A DNA stretch of 64,000 bases from Gymnopilus junonius (Eukaryota > Basidiomycota > Agaricomycetes > Agaricales > Galerinaceae), in contig JADNYJ010000026.1 in assembly GCA_015501075.1 (NCBI GenBank), positions 265,357-329,356 on the forward strand, written 5' to 3'. Numbering within the stretch: position 1 is the stretch's first letter; every line of letters starts with the position of its first letter. The notes under the pieces are model-generated. The model ran no database searches. It had not been told where the DNA came from and saw only the letters and a program-made list of their open reading frames with translations. The position numbers were made by a program, and so were the translations under genes. This document shows, piece by piece, positions 44,391-57,401 of the stretch.

Positions 44391-46833
44391 ATGAGTGATC
44401 AATCGTCGACATCTTCCCCCTCTTTAACCGCTTCAACTCCTCCCTCCTCTATACCCTCTCCAGAACTCAACAAACTTAACCTTGGCAGCGATGTTTCCGA
44501 AGAAGCCAAACAAGAGGCTCTTCGACTAAAAGCAGAGGCAAATAAAGCTTTTACATGTTGGTCTTCGTCTTGATCCCCCATGCTCACAAGACCTGATAAT
44601 GCCATCGGAATATTTCTGCGCTCCTAGCACATGATTTCAATAACGCTGCCAGATTGTATTCAGAAGCTATAGAACACAATCCAAACGACGCGACGCTATG
44701 GTGCAATCGAGCGTATACTAGAATGAAGCTCGAGGAATATGGTTATGCTTTGGCAGATGCTGGTATGTTTTGATATCTATCCGACGGTGCGCATGATACT
44801 CAGCCATAACATAGACCAAGCTGTTACGCTCGATCCGAAATATGTGAAGGCTTATTATCGGTATGTCAACTTTGATCTCATCTACTTCTGGTTTCATCAG
44901 AGGTGTCGTAGACGAGCAACATGCAACATGCAGATTATGAAGCCACAACAAGCAGTTGTTGACTTCAAGAAGATCTTATCACTTGAACCCCAAAATGAGA
45001 CTGTGCGAGCCCAGATGGTGTTAACGCAAAAGTTGATTCGGAAAATCGAATTTGAAAAGGTGAGGTGTGACCTGCTCTGTAATTTTACACTTGCTTACGA
45101 TCGAAGTACAGGCAATCGAAGTTGAAGGAGAAAAAGACCCCGTTGTGCGCTGTCGAGAGATTATCGAAGAAGGTGGGAATCGCGTATTCTACGATAATTG
45201 AGTTACTCAACCTTTGCATCCCAGGTGCCTGTGATGTGGATGCATCCTACACTGGGCCAACGCTTCCTTCTGAGAACGGAAAATACTACATGACGCTACA
45301 GTTCATTCAAGAAATGATCCAATGGTTTAAAGATGGCAAGACGCTGCCGAAACGATACGTCTGGGAGATTGTCATTGGTGCCTACGAGCATTTCTTCCAA
45401 CAAGAGAGCTTGGTAAATGTGGACATTGAAGAGGGCGTTACTTGCGATGTTATTGGCGATGTTCATGGTACGCCATCTCCTTGATGTCTAAAAAATAGCA
45501 CATTGATCGCATGCGAAGGACAATTTTATGATGTCCTGCACCTACTTTCTCTTACGGGTCCGCCAACCGAGAAGCACTATTTGCTTATGAATGGTGATCT
45601 GGTTGATCGAGGATCATGGTCAATTGAGGTCATATTATTGGCATTCTCGTATAAATGTGGGTATCTTGCAATATAAGTGGATTGTTTGCAGCATCTCATT
45701 CCTGCAGGGCTATACCCGAAGTATATGTATATCAATCGTGGCAACCACGAGGCAAAAGATATGAACCGTACATACGGCTTCGAAGGTGAGGCAAAGCACA
45801 AACACGGCGAACAGTCATACAAGGTAGATTTTATGTTTATTTCTACGACTGCAGCTCATTTCTCTACCAGCTCTTTGCCCACGTCTTTACGACCTGTATG
45901 TCCCCACTTGTTTTAAATGTGTTCCTCTTTGCTGAGAGATTTACAGTACCGCTTGCAACTCTGGTCAGTGCGACGAAACCCCCTGCCACTAAAGATGGTG
46001 CAATTCTTTCTCCTCAAGGCCTCAAGCGCTTCTTCGTGGTTCACGGAGGCTTGTTTAGTAAAGATGGTGTAACCCTGGAGGATATTCGAAAGATAGAGCG
46101 TGTCGGTCGGCAACCCGGAACGGAGGGTCTAATGTGTACGTTACAGATATCCTTTTCTTTCTGTGTCTCTATTGAATCTGCTATCGACAACTTTGACAGG
46201 CGAGGTTCGTTTCCATCTTTGTTTTTGACCACTTACTGACTAAATTCTATAAATTATATGAATTCAGCTGTTATGGACTGATCCACAGGAACTCCCTGGT
46301 CGTGGGCCTAGCAAGCGTGTAAGTTATTACGGAAGGTCCAATAAAAGACTCCTAATTTTATGATGGAACAGGGCGTCGGCATCGCATTTGGACCAGACGT
46401 AACGAAAGCATGGTGCAACCTCAACGGCATCACTGGAATTATTCGAAGTCATGAGGTCCGACAAGGTTAGTTATCCAGGTCTTTTTCTTATGGCCTTGGG
46501 ATTCACTGGAGATTTAGATGGATATCAAATAGAGCATGCTGGCCTGTGTACAACAGTATGTGACCACTGATACCTTCCTTGCTCGACTTGTTGACGTTGA
46601 CGTATATCATGTTAGGTCTTTTCTGCTCCAAACTACGTCGATCAAGGTGCCAATAAAGGAGCATTTGTAGGTTTTTTTTTTTAAGTCTGGACATCAAAAT
46701 TTAAACACGTATTATAAAGATTCGTATTAATTCGACAGGAGGTCGTGAATATACCCAATTCGGGGCCTCACCACATCCTCCCTTGCGGCCCATGGCTTAT
46801 GTTCAGGGAGGGTTAAGTTCTCTCATGATGTAG
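44391..46833 (+). CDS. ppt1: Serine/threonine protein phosphatase 5 (PP5/Ppt1)
   Basis: Hsp90-associated phosphatase. The Met at 44391 ([10 protein letters not shown]) is chosen. The N-terminal TPR region follows: [73 protein letters not shown], and [15 protein letters not shown]. The PP5-specific linker [36 protein letters not shown] leads into the catalytic domain. Metal-binding motifs are [24 protein letters not shown], and [20 protein letters not shown]; then [48 protein letters not shown], and [18 protein letters not shown]. The end is [13 protein letters not shown]. About a dozen short introns are present. All catalytic motifs are intact. Confidence 0.92.
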
Positions 46834-47170
46834 AAGACTAACAACGTACATGCTGGGCTTCATTCGTCTTACATTTCCTGTCAGCGTATATTTCCTACAT
46901 GTACATGAAGATGGCGCTCATATAGATGGGTGATCGGATGTAAACATTTTATACACACTATCTAGGTGTTTACATCATATGGTCCTCTTTATGTACGCCC
47001 ATTCGTTGAAACTTGACTCCAGCAACTCTTGCCGAACGGCCGAAGTTACTTTGAAACTCCGCGAAGGGTGCAACCGCTTGCCTTCTGACTCCCACTATAC
47101 TTAGCTCTTTCTTCACTCTTTGCACTATTGACAAGTACTATCAGATCTGAACATTGAACAAGGGTGGACA
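46834..47170. other. Intergenic region
   Basis: About 337 bp with no coding content seen; it should hold the PP5 3' UTR and the SR140 promoter. Confidence 0.4.
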
Positions 47171-49869
47171 ATGGATAAAACCAAGTCAAAACTGGCTGCC
47201 TTCTTTGATAACGATGATGAAGACACCTCGTTCTTAGTGCGACGGACAGAGTTATTTCCTCTCCGAGCCGTCACTTACCATTTCATCTTCAAACACAGCA
47301 AAAACCTGTAGATGACCATAAGCTGTCTCAATATACATCTGGGACTGTGCGAAAGTCTCGCAGGGAAAGAGAACAGGAAGCTGCAGAGGCAAAGAAAAGA
47401 GAAGAAGAGGCAAGTGCAGCCCAGGCATATGCAGAATTCTTGGACGCGTTCGAAGGCGAGGAGGTTAACAGGCGGAGGCCGGGGTCAAGTTTTGTACGCG
47501 CAGATTCGAACACGGCCTATGTGCCTTCCATGCCATCCTCCGACCGACGAGCACCACGAAGAGTAAGTTATTTTATTGACATTAAATCGCATGTAGTTCA
47601 TGGTCGTTTAGTCAGTTTCTCCTCCTGTGCCACCTGCTCCTAAGCCAAAGGGTCAGAGGGCCATGGACTCATTTCTTGAAGAGATTAAAAGGTGTGAAGA
47701 AGAACTGTTTCTCTAGGTTCCCTACTCATCAAAGTTGAAAGGGAGCAAGCTGAACGAGAGGCCAAGTACTCGCGTCATGGTGCATACCTTCCCTGTCTAG
47801 GTTTCTTTCGCGATATTTGACGATTTTTCTAAGGTCACGGACGCTCAGTGACTGCAATGGCTGCATACGATGGGCAAAGTGGAAGCAAGGATCGTGGGGA
47901 CCCCCAGGTACTTACAAAACTCAGTATTGTCATAAATTAAATGCCTGACTTGAAGGTTATAGACAACTAATCTCTTTGTCGCGAACCTGCCACATCATGT
48001 GACAGAACAAAGCTTGGGCAAATTTTTTGCCCGTGCCGGGCCTGTTGGATCTGTGGGTTATATTTTGCAATGCAAGTCGACGTCTGACTAACAAACTCCC
48101 TTCATTCAGGTGAAAATTATGTGGCCTCGTTCTGACGCAACCATGGGCCCGGGCGCAGACATGACAGCCTCTCGAAGATCCAAGAACACTGGACTAAATG
48201 GTTTTGTTTCATTTATGACAAGAAGAGATGCCGAGGACGCCCTCCGCCAATTTGACGGTTACGACTGGGGAGGATGTGTGCTTCGTGTTGGCTGGAGTAA
48301 AGCTGTTCCAATAGCTGCTAAACCGCTGTATGGTGTGTACCAGTCTTCTTCGAATCGAACTGACACTGATTTTGCCTTGACTAGTCTCTAGCCACCGCAA
48401 GGATAGTCGGAGTAGGAGTCGCTCACCGGAGAAATCATCTTTACGTTCGCATGAGAGCCGATATCAGTCTCGAAGATCGAGGAGTCGATCTTGGGATAAA
48501 AATTATCCTCGCTCCCCGTCTGGACGTTCTTCATATGGCAAACCACGTCGCCGGTCCAGGTCACGTAGTCGGTCCCCTAGGCGAAGCCGATCCCGCAGCC
48601 CTAAACAGCCATTCTCCGATGAGGTAGAGGCCGTGACAGATACCTTCATTCGAGCAGTAGCCTTAGAAGTGAAAGGTCATGATGCGAAGTATGAAGAAAC
48701 TTTGCGTGATCGCGAAAAGTCCAACCCCAAATACAGTTTCCTTCTCCGCCGTGATGTAAGCTTATTTCTTGTTGTATATGACCCTGACGAATCATATCAT
48801 TGCCAGCATCGTCGACACGCGTACTATAGGGGCCTCGTTGAATCAGAGGAGCCTTGCAAACCAGCCTTCGATGACGAGGTATGATTGGACTTGACTGAAA
48901 GCACATACAATTCACTGATGTGGTCGAAGGGCTATAATTCTGTATATTCTACTGACTCAGAAGAGGAGTCCGAGCGTGAACAAACGCGCAAAACTGTTCT
49001 AGGGAGCACCGCCCGACGGCGGTTTGAGGCAATGCTGCGGGCATTATCAGGCAAACGCGGTGAAATTGCTCGGTGCATGACTTTCAGTCTGGAACATGCA
49101 GAAGCTGCTCATGAGGTATGAGGCTTTTGAGTTATTTGATCACCCCTATTCAAAGCTGCTGCAGGTCGCAGATATTATTGTTTCGTCATTACTAGTCGAC
49201 AGTACAGCAGTACCTCGCAAAGTGGCTCGTTTGCATTTGATTTGCGATATCTTGCATAATTCCGCTGCTTCAGTTCCCAGCGCTTGGAAGTTTCGCCAAG
49301 AGTTCCAAGCCAGACTGGGCATCGTATTCGATCACCTTGCCAATATATATCACTCTTTTCCCGGCCGCATCACAGCAGATTTATTCAAGAAACAAATAAC
49401 TACTGTTGTGGACATATGGGAAGATTGGATTGTCTTTCCTCCCGAGTTTACAGCCGAATTGAGGATGAGGCTTGAAGGTGCCATCATACCGACGGAGGAC
49501 AAAGATGAGGAGGTTACCATCGCTGAGCCCGCAGCAGCGCAGTCGTATTCTTCGCGGTTCAAAACGAGCACTTTTCAGCTTGCGATGGACGATCCTAACC
49601 CTAGTGATTCTGTCCTTGTCAGTGACGGTGAGCCTATGGACGTAAGTAGCGATGGGGATAAGGACGATGCAGATGTAGATGGAGAGCCGGTCGGCGATAT
49701 CGATGGAATACCATTGGACGAGGATATCGACGGAGTACCTGTAGTTGAGGATACTGAAGACCTAGTTCGCGACGCCGACGATGTCGATGGTGTCCCGATC
49801 GAAGATGACATAGATGGCGTCCCTGTCGACGATGACATTGACGGTGTTCCGGTTGATGTACCCACTTGA
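47171..49869 (+). CDS. U2 snRNP-associated protein SR140 (RRM-SURP-CID)
   Basis: Splicing factor associated with the U2 snRNP and the spliceosome. It starts MDKTKSKLAAFF. A charged coiled coil (RREREQEAAEAKKREEE) and AYAEFLDAFEGE follow, matching SR140. The RRM is TTNLFVANLPHHVTEQSLGKFFARAGPVGSVKIMWPR...LNGFVSFMTRRDAEDAL...LRVGWSKAVP. An Arg/Ser tract (about 48400-48600) precedes the SURP module (FIRAVALEVKGHDAKYEETLRDREKSNPKYSFLL, then HRRHAYYRGL). The CID-type region is ALSGKRGEIARCMTFSLEHAEAAHEVADIIVSSL...LHLICDILHNS. The C-terminus is an acidic array with a repeated (D/E)-DIDGVP unit. About eight introns are needed. Domain order equals that of animal SR140/U2SURP. Confidence 0.9.
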
Positions 49870-50015
49870 TGTTTTTTACTTATTCTTGATTCCTAACCTT
49901 TATTTATGTCAATAATCCAAAAAATTTGTTTCCATCCGCGTGTTACTACATGTAACACCAAACCCACAGCATTCAAGTAAACTAAATAAAGGCTAGAATA
50001 TTAAGCATGCAAGCA

Positions 50016-53000
50016 TCAATCATGGCGACGTGAACGACCGGGCTTCGACACCATTCGAAGAATGGCATCTTTAGCAGCAAGAATCTCATTCTCGGAACCT
50101 ATATTTCAAGATAAGTGAATGCATTCGATCAAAAGTTCTTGAGAACTCACCAATAATGATGATTGTATTGTTGTCGCGGCTGACAGTAATATCCGCGCCC
50201 GTTTCATTGCGAAGTCGAGCAACATTAGCACCCTTAGAACCAACAATGCGGGGGAACGTTGAACGATCGGACATGGTAAGGAAACCAACGTGCGACATGC
50301 GTGCAGCATCATTAATGGCATCCTTGATCATTTTATCTGCTTTCTCCAACCCAGCCTGGTCACGAGCCTTTAGAGTCCAGACGGATTCACCTTCCTCAGC
50401 GTCTTGATGATAAGGGATAACCTCCCATTCGGGCTCAGTGAAGTTGGTTTCATCATCAATCCGAGCAGAGGGAGTAGGACGGGTAGGAACAGCAGATTTT
50501 TGAGGTAGGGCAGAGTGATCTACTTGAACGCCTAATGACCTCAGGGACCTAAAGAATTGCCCTTGCTGGGAGATCGCATGATGGTATTTCAATGGCACAT
50601 TGATGGTGCCAGTAACGCCCTCTGGAGCAGGACTCTTGACATGGTCCTAAAATCAAATATTAAAAAACTGAATACCTTTCAAACAGAAAGACAAACCTTC
50701 AGTTCAGCAACAGCTTTCTCACATGCAGCACGGGGCCCAGAGACTTTGACAATGTCAGCGGGGCTAACGGCTTCCAGGTCAGCAAGATTTTCCGGTTCAC
50801 CGACTTGGTTGTAGGAGCGTGAGCCTGGGAACTGGATCTGAACGTTGAATTTGTCTTGAAAATCATTAAGGTTTTGACCACCACGTCCAATAAGAGCACG
50901 ATGCTGAGCAGCAGGAACCTCAACGGCCAAGATAACACGGTCTCGTAGCATCTTGACAAGCTGTTCGAGCTCGTTCTTTAGCTTGGCTACAAGCTTGGGC
51001 TCACCACGAAGACGGACTTCATCCGAGGGCTCGCCTTGACGGGGGCTGCACAAAATACTTCGTCAGATCACAATAACAATGATAGAATCATAAGCGTACA
51101 ATCTGATCAAACCTGCTTGCACCCTGGAATCAGAGGGGCCACCACACTTGGCAATGAGATCTTTGAGGCCTTGTCCACCCGCGCCAATGATAGTGCGGTG
51201 GAACTTGGTCTCAACGACAACAGAATCGGTGGTTTCCTCGGTAACTTGATCTGCAATGGCCAAGATGGCTGCCTTCGCAGCCGCGACCGCCTTTTTGGTA
51301 CCGCGAACCGTGATGGAGGTGTTGACACCACCTTCTTCCGAACTTTTGTCAATGTCGATTTGAGCTTCTGTAGAGTCCTTGATCTCATTGATAGATGCAC
51401 CGCCTCTACCCAAAATCCGAGCGACAGAACGCGTTGGGACAGTGAACTTTAGGACATTGTTGGACTCTTTTTCGAACTCGAAAGCCTAGTTATATAATCA
51501 GCCAGAATGCCAATACAAAACGCGGTCGGACTCACATCTAGAAGCTCAGACTTAGCGCCCGCTACGCCCTTTTTTCCGCCCTTCACGAGAACTTCATCAG
51601 GCTTGAGCTGCTCTCGGGTTTTACCTTCACCGCTTTCCGATGACTGACGAGGGAAAGTAATCTTGACTGAATACTTTTCTTCGAGACGAATAGCATATTT
51701 TCCACTTTGGCCTATAAGAGAAGAGTGATATTGGGCGGGTATTTTGAGGACCTCGGAGGTTTCGTCAGCCTGTGGAGCAAGTTAGCCATCGCTTCCAAAG
51801 TTCAAGCTTAAAAAAAGAAACACACAAGACGCTCGATTTGAGTCAAAATACGCTTCTTGGCCTCTTCGACATTTTCTTTCCTTCCAGTAATCTTCATAAT
51901 CACAGTTAGTTTACTAGTTGAATTTGAATGAGAGTGCCTAACCTTGACAGTGGATTTGGAATGGGCGGTTTTTTTCTTCTTACTACCCTCCTTTTCCTTA
52001 TCCTCAACATTGTCCGACACATCGACCTTAACACCAAGTTGCTCACGAAGCTTGTTAACACCTGCTCCTTGAGAACCCACGATGCGGCCAACGTATTCCC
52101 TGTCGATCTCGAATTCTGTTGACTGGGAGAACATGTTTCTAAGCTTTTAGAAGGAAAAAAAAATCAAAAAGCACGACATACATGACTGTTGACAATTTCG
52201 TCGTTCTTGGCATCTTCGACAATCTTGAGGATCTCCTTGACGGCACGATCAACGTCGGCACTGACACCACGGACTAAAATAACATCCTCAGTCGACGGGT
52301 CTGCCACCTGAGTGCCAACCTTGATAGAGAGCGTGGTGTCCTCGCCGATGATACTACAAACAAATTAGGATGAAAATATCATGAAGTTATTGAGAACACT
52401 AACGCATTCAAAGTGGTTCCGCCATTTCCGACAACAGCGTCATGCCAACGTTTTTCGACGGTGATGAGCTCAGATTTGACATCCGCGGCATCATGAGCCA
52501 GCTTCTGGAGTTCCCTCTCAACCTCGTCAAGATGTTTCTTCTTCTCATCTGGTGAGAGAGACGCTCCAGCAGTTGTAGGATCGTAGACCAAGAGAACGTG
52601 CGACGATTCAAGAGATTCGATAGGGAAGTAGACCGAGACATTGTGGGCCTCATGGAACTGTTTAAGCCTTTTCAAAAGAATTAGTACTCTGTCAATAAAA
52701 CTCAAGCTTCGGCGTACTTCTTCACATTCTTGCCAGTGATAACACGGTGCAGAAGCCAGTCTATGTTAATGTCCCTTGTACCACCAATCAATTTGCCGAG
52801 AATTTCCGAAATTTGCTTGACCGCAGCATCGACATCTGGTTTGCTGCCAACTAAATCGATGTTTATGATTTGATTTGGGGATTCCGGAGATGGGAGATAA
52901 ACCTCGACATTGGGGTTGCTGGCAATGATTGTCTTGTCAAACTGGATGCGCTTGAAATATGCCGCCAACTCCTTCGACAAGGTAATAGGTCCAGGAAGAG

Positions 53001-54357
53001 GCAATTCATGAATATACTGAGTGTTGGCTTGTTGCATAACAGCACTAAGTCCAGCAGGAAGATCGGAACTCAAACCCCAGACGGTAACTTCATCACCAAC
53101 CTCATCGTGCTTGCCAACGATGACAACACAGTTGCTCTTCGACAAGATAATATCGGCGTACTTTCCAGATAGGAGACGGTGTTGACGCTTGGGAAGGGAT
53201 ATCTTGACTGATGTAACAGAGGACTGCAGTTCTTCAATCGTCTTCTTGATGGTCTCTACAACACGGACAACAGCCTCACGATCACCACTAGTCGTTATTT
53301 CACGAGCGGCCGCATTAAGCGACAAGTTAACAGACCCTTCTGGAGCGGCAGACAAGAAAAGTGTCCTGCGAGTCAAAACGATTGGGAGAATATTGGCAGG
53401 GATGTCGCGGACACGCTGGGTGGCCTTTGACGTTTTGGAGGAGATGATCTGGTTAAGCAAAGCCTGAGCCTCATATGCCAACGGTTGTGGTCCGACAAGG
53501 GTAACCGGGACGGTCGGTTCCTCTTCGTCATCGTCGACAAGAGGCTTACCATTTGCCTCTCCATTAGCATGACCATTGCCGTTTGGGGCAATCGCATCCT
53601 TCTTGGGAATGTCCACCCGAACGCTTGTTTGGTCACGAATTTGCTTCAGGGTTGCGCCTGCGGCAGAAGCGTTATTTTTCTGATTGCTGTGCGATGTCTA
53701 ACCCAAGTAAATAAATTTACCTTTAGGACCGATAATGGAAGCAATGGTCGAAGCTGGTGCATTGATGACGAGAGTAACCTTGAAGCGAGGAATAGGTCAT
53801 GGTAGTCTAAATCGAGACAGCAAAGAAACTCACGACCGGGCTCAAAAGAGCCAAAAGACTGCGTTTGGCTTTGTCAAGTTCCTTTTGCGACTCCGCTTTA
53901 ACGTGGAAGGTGGTTTGACGAGCCTTTTGGTTTGCACTGGCTTCTACCTTGACCTTATACTTCGCTATAACCTGTTTAATGACCTCCCGAGAGTTGCCGG
54001 TTTGCCATCCTTGCCAGAGTTGGATAAATCAATGGCCGACAAGGTAAATGAATCGGCAAAGACAGGGACTTTAGTCGCGGTGGCCTTGATACGAGGACCA
54101 GTCGCAGCACCCCATGCGGAGTTGCTGGGAGCAGCAGAGGGTGCAGCGGAGGCAAGAGATGGGAAAGCCTCTTCCGAGTCGGTGTCCAACGGAATAGTGT
54201 GGGGAGCCCTGGGTCTAGCAGGAGCTGGTTGAGAGAGAGACGGGAAAGGATCGGGAGCCCCCTCTAGCTCATGTCTCTTCTATATAAATTGTGAGGATCA
54301 GAGAAAGAAGCAAGAAAGACAAAATACGAACCTGAAGGTCAGCGGCGGTAAGAGCCA
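50016..54357 (-). CDS. scp160: Multi-KH-domain RNA-binding protein Scp160/vigilin
   Basis: Large RNA-binding protein of the vigilin family, linked to polysomes and the ER. The start MALTAADLQ is at 54357, and an intron follows at once. An Ala/Ser/Pro region with EEAFPSLASA precedes the first KH domains. Repeated KH modules show GxxG loops: GPKGATLKQI near 53720, GNGGTTLNAL near 52410, GSQGAGVNKL near 52070, GRGGASINEI and GAGGQGLKDL in 51413-51063, GRGGQNLNDF near 50880, and GSKGANVARL near 50230. The end is AAKDAILRMVSKPGRSRRHD, with stop codon at 50016. There are many KH copies (at least nine) and about ten introns. Some early KH copies lack an intact GxxG, as is usual in vigilins. It is divergent from ERO1. 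Confidence 0.88.
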
Positions 54358-54912
54358 TAATATTCGGAAAACGGGTGTCCGGAGAACGAGAAGCCTTGAC
54401 GGTAAAGACCAGGAAGAAATAAGATTTCTCTTACTATTCGTATGTCGTGGTTGTGTTGCCAGCCCGAATTTCCGCCTCGTTCCATTTCTACTCCTACCGT
54501 GGGAGGAGTTCATTATTGACGTGGCACGGCAGGCTTATTATATATTCGTCTTTTTCTTCTCTTTTTCTTCTCTTTTCTCCTTGACAGTGTTTAAACAACT
54601 GGATATCGCATACTATGATATCCAGGTACAATCCCTCTCAACATTTTGCTATTCATGGTGTCTGGATGGATATACCGGCTTGAATGACTAAATGCCCCCC
54701 GAGAATAACAGGAGACAACAAAGGCTCTCGACAGTGCTCGATCACTCCAGGCCACGTGGCCAGGCGCAAGTTATTGATCTTCCCCAAAGCATGGCTTTCC
54801 ACTTCGCAGGGACGTGGAACTTTGTCAGCTCATACATACATCTTATACATGCCTTAGGCCAACTGCCGAGGTCTTCCTCCACATTCTCTACTTCATTCTC
54901 TATCTCCTCAAT
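54358..54912. promoter_or_regulatory. Divergent promoter region, scp160 / ero1
   Basis: About 555 bp between divergent start codons. It holds a strong pyrimidine tract (about 54540-54590), a 12-bp perfect palindrome GGCCACGTGGCC at 54750-54761 with a CACGTG/ACGT core, and a 74-codon frame (54692-54916) that ends on the ERO1 start codon. The palindrome is a candidate bZIP/bHLH site. Confidence 0.4.
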
Positions 54913-56965
54913 ATGAGGCGCTCAATATGCCGTTCTCTTAGGCTGGCCTTGCTATTCTATACATTCGGTTGGCCTGTTGCCGCCGACGATTCGTTTCTCG
55001 CAGAAACTCTCGTCCGCGATCATCCAGTCCAGAATGTTTTGGATCACCAGCCAGTGAAGCATACCACATGCCAAAATGCTGTTGTCAGTAATGTCACTCC
55101 CACCTTCGGCCAACCCGCTCAACCATCCTTTATTAGTTAACCGGTCCAATAGAAACTACTATGTGCGATTATGAAACGATTGAGAGCGTCAACGAGGACC
55201 TTTTCGGCAACATATCTGAACTGGTGGATAAACCTTTCTTTCGATACTTCCAAGTGGATCTCTACCGGGAGTGTCCATTCTGGCCAGACGACGGCTATTG
55301 CAATGAACCAGGTTGCGCCATAACCTCCGTGGACGAAGTATGTTTGTATTCTAGATCCCAACTTACGTTCTTTCTTACAGGATACAATTCTAGAGCGATG
55401 TGCCAGAGAAATGGCGCGCAAAAGCACTGAGCAAGGTGGACCCCTCATCGGTGGATCAGGTCTGTAGCGTCTTCTAATATGCAGTGAAAGCTTCTGAATC
55501 GCATATCTAGCGTCATTCGCTACCTGGTTGCTACTACCGAGATTCAGATTTCTGCTTCCTTGATGACAATACTGGTCTGCCAGTACCCTTCTTATGAAGA
55601 ATTTCTTGCTAATCGTTGATTCAGAGGGAGAATATTTTGACTTGCGGCTGGTTCCAGAGCGGTACACCGGTTATTCTGGAAAGGATGCTCATCGTGTTTG
55701 GAGATCCATCTACGAGGAGAATTGTTTTGGTCTTACAGAACTCAACCTCCTGGGTGCAAAGTCCCCAAACCTAGTGTCGTTACCCGATACCATGATAGAA
55801 GTTCTTCATGAAGACGACGAAGAACCGGACCCCCAATGCCTGGAGAAACGTGTCTATTATAAAGTAATATCCGGTATGTATAACTGCCTTGTGTTACTCG
55901 ATCACTCGCTCACTTTGTTAGGCCTCCATGCATCTATCTCCACCCATATTTGTCATGAATATTTAAATCAGACTACTGGTCAATGGGTACGTTGTTGTTT
56001 CAGCATTTCCTGGAGAGCTAATAGCTAATATACGGCTATAGCATCCAAACTTAAACTGCTTTATCAATAGAGTGGCTTCCCATCCAGAGCGTCTCCAATA
56101 CATTTATTTTGATACTATCCTGCTGCTCCGTGCTGTTGCTCGCCTTGGTCCCTACCTGTCCGCTTTTGACTACTGCTCTACTGGTACACATGAGGACGAC
56201 CAAGAAACCCTGCAAATATTGTCAAAGGTGATCGATATCGCCAAACATGCTGGTGCATTCGACGAAACAATATTATTCCGCGGCGAAAATGCGAATGTAA
56301 GCATTTGTTTGCCCTGCAGTATTTTCGCCATCTTAAACCATTAAGGTTTTTAAAGAAGAATTCAAGACTCACTTCCGAAACGTCACTCGCATAATGGATT
56401 GCGTTGGCTGTGATAAATGCCGCCTCTGGGGCAAGATTCAGACCACAGGTATCGCTACGGCATTGAAGATTCTTTTCGAACTAGATGAAAAGGCCCTCGA
56501 GTAAGCAATGCGTCGTCTTATCTATTTGTTGCCTTTTCTCAATTCTTTCTCAGTCCTCGTACCAATTCTGACCTATTACACCGTTCGGAAGTTGTTGCAC
56601 TCATGAATACGCTGTTCAGATTCAGCGAGAGTCTGCAAGCTGTTGAAGACTTCCGAACCATGTGGCGAGACAGATCTAACGCGGAAGCAACCGTCACGGC
56701 ACCTCCGGTATGTTTTTTTTTGCTCTATACAACATTTTAACTTATGATGGTTTCAAAGACGAAGTTTTCCCCCTCTGCGAACGAAGATTACCCAGGGAAA
56801 CTATTTGAGTTAGCCTGCGCTCAACTTCGAAATTGCAAGGATAGTATCGAAGAAAATGTCACTTATGCAATGACAGCACTCGGACAGGCTTTCAATGCCT
56901 TTATTTCAGTGTTTCGTCCTTCAGGGAAAGAGCGGGGGCCAAGCCCCGCTTACGGTGATCTCTAG
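54913..56965 (+). CDS. ero1: ER oxidoreductin 1 (ERO1)
   Basis: FAD-dependent thiol oxidase that recharges protein disulphide isomerase in the ER lumen. The start [24 protein letters not shown] is a signal peptide. ERO1 landmarks follow: [50 protein letters not shown], then [26 protein letters not shown], where the Trp, Ser and Arg residues contact FAD. Next are [29 protein letters not shown] and the active-site triad [17 protein letters not shown] (near 56397, CxxCxxC). The C-terminus ends [11 protein letters not shown] with no ER-retention signal. About eight short introns are present. An in-frame Met at 54814 would spoil the signal peptide, so 54913 is preferred. Confidence 0.9.
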
Positions 56966-57401
56966 GCAGTACAATAATGTCAATAACCAGTTGGAATTGG
57001 ACGCCCATACAAGCCTGTACTCTATAATATGCACATGGACCAAATGCTATAATAAATTTGACACAACTCTATGAGAAAACTGCTCTTTGAATTATGTATT
57101 TCTCCCTTAATATTGGGCATTGGAAGGCATTGGAAAGACATCCTCGGAAATACATGGAACTGTCTGATACCGAACGTACAGCCCCCGATTCGTGATTTGG
57201 CGGGATGACAAATATGATCCGTAAAAGGCAAGAAGGGTAATTCACTCTCGTCACTTTCCACTCGTCAGATCAGACACATTCTGCCAAGATCTCTCTTTCC
57301 TTTCGTCCCTTGTGGGTAGACCCACTCTTCAGATTCCTGAAGCCTCGGCTTCATACCCCTGTCGGAGTAGGGACTTGGCCTCCATGCTTGTGTGGTGAAC
57401 C
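56966..57401. other. Intergenic region
   Basis: About 436 bp between ERO1 and the next same-strand gene; no coding content recognised. Confidence 0.4.
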
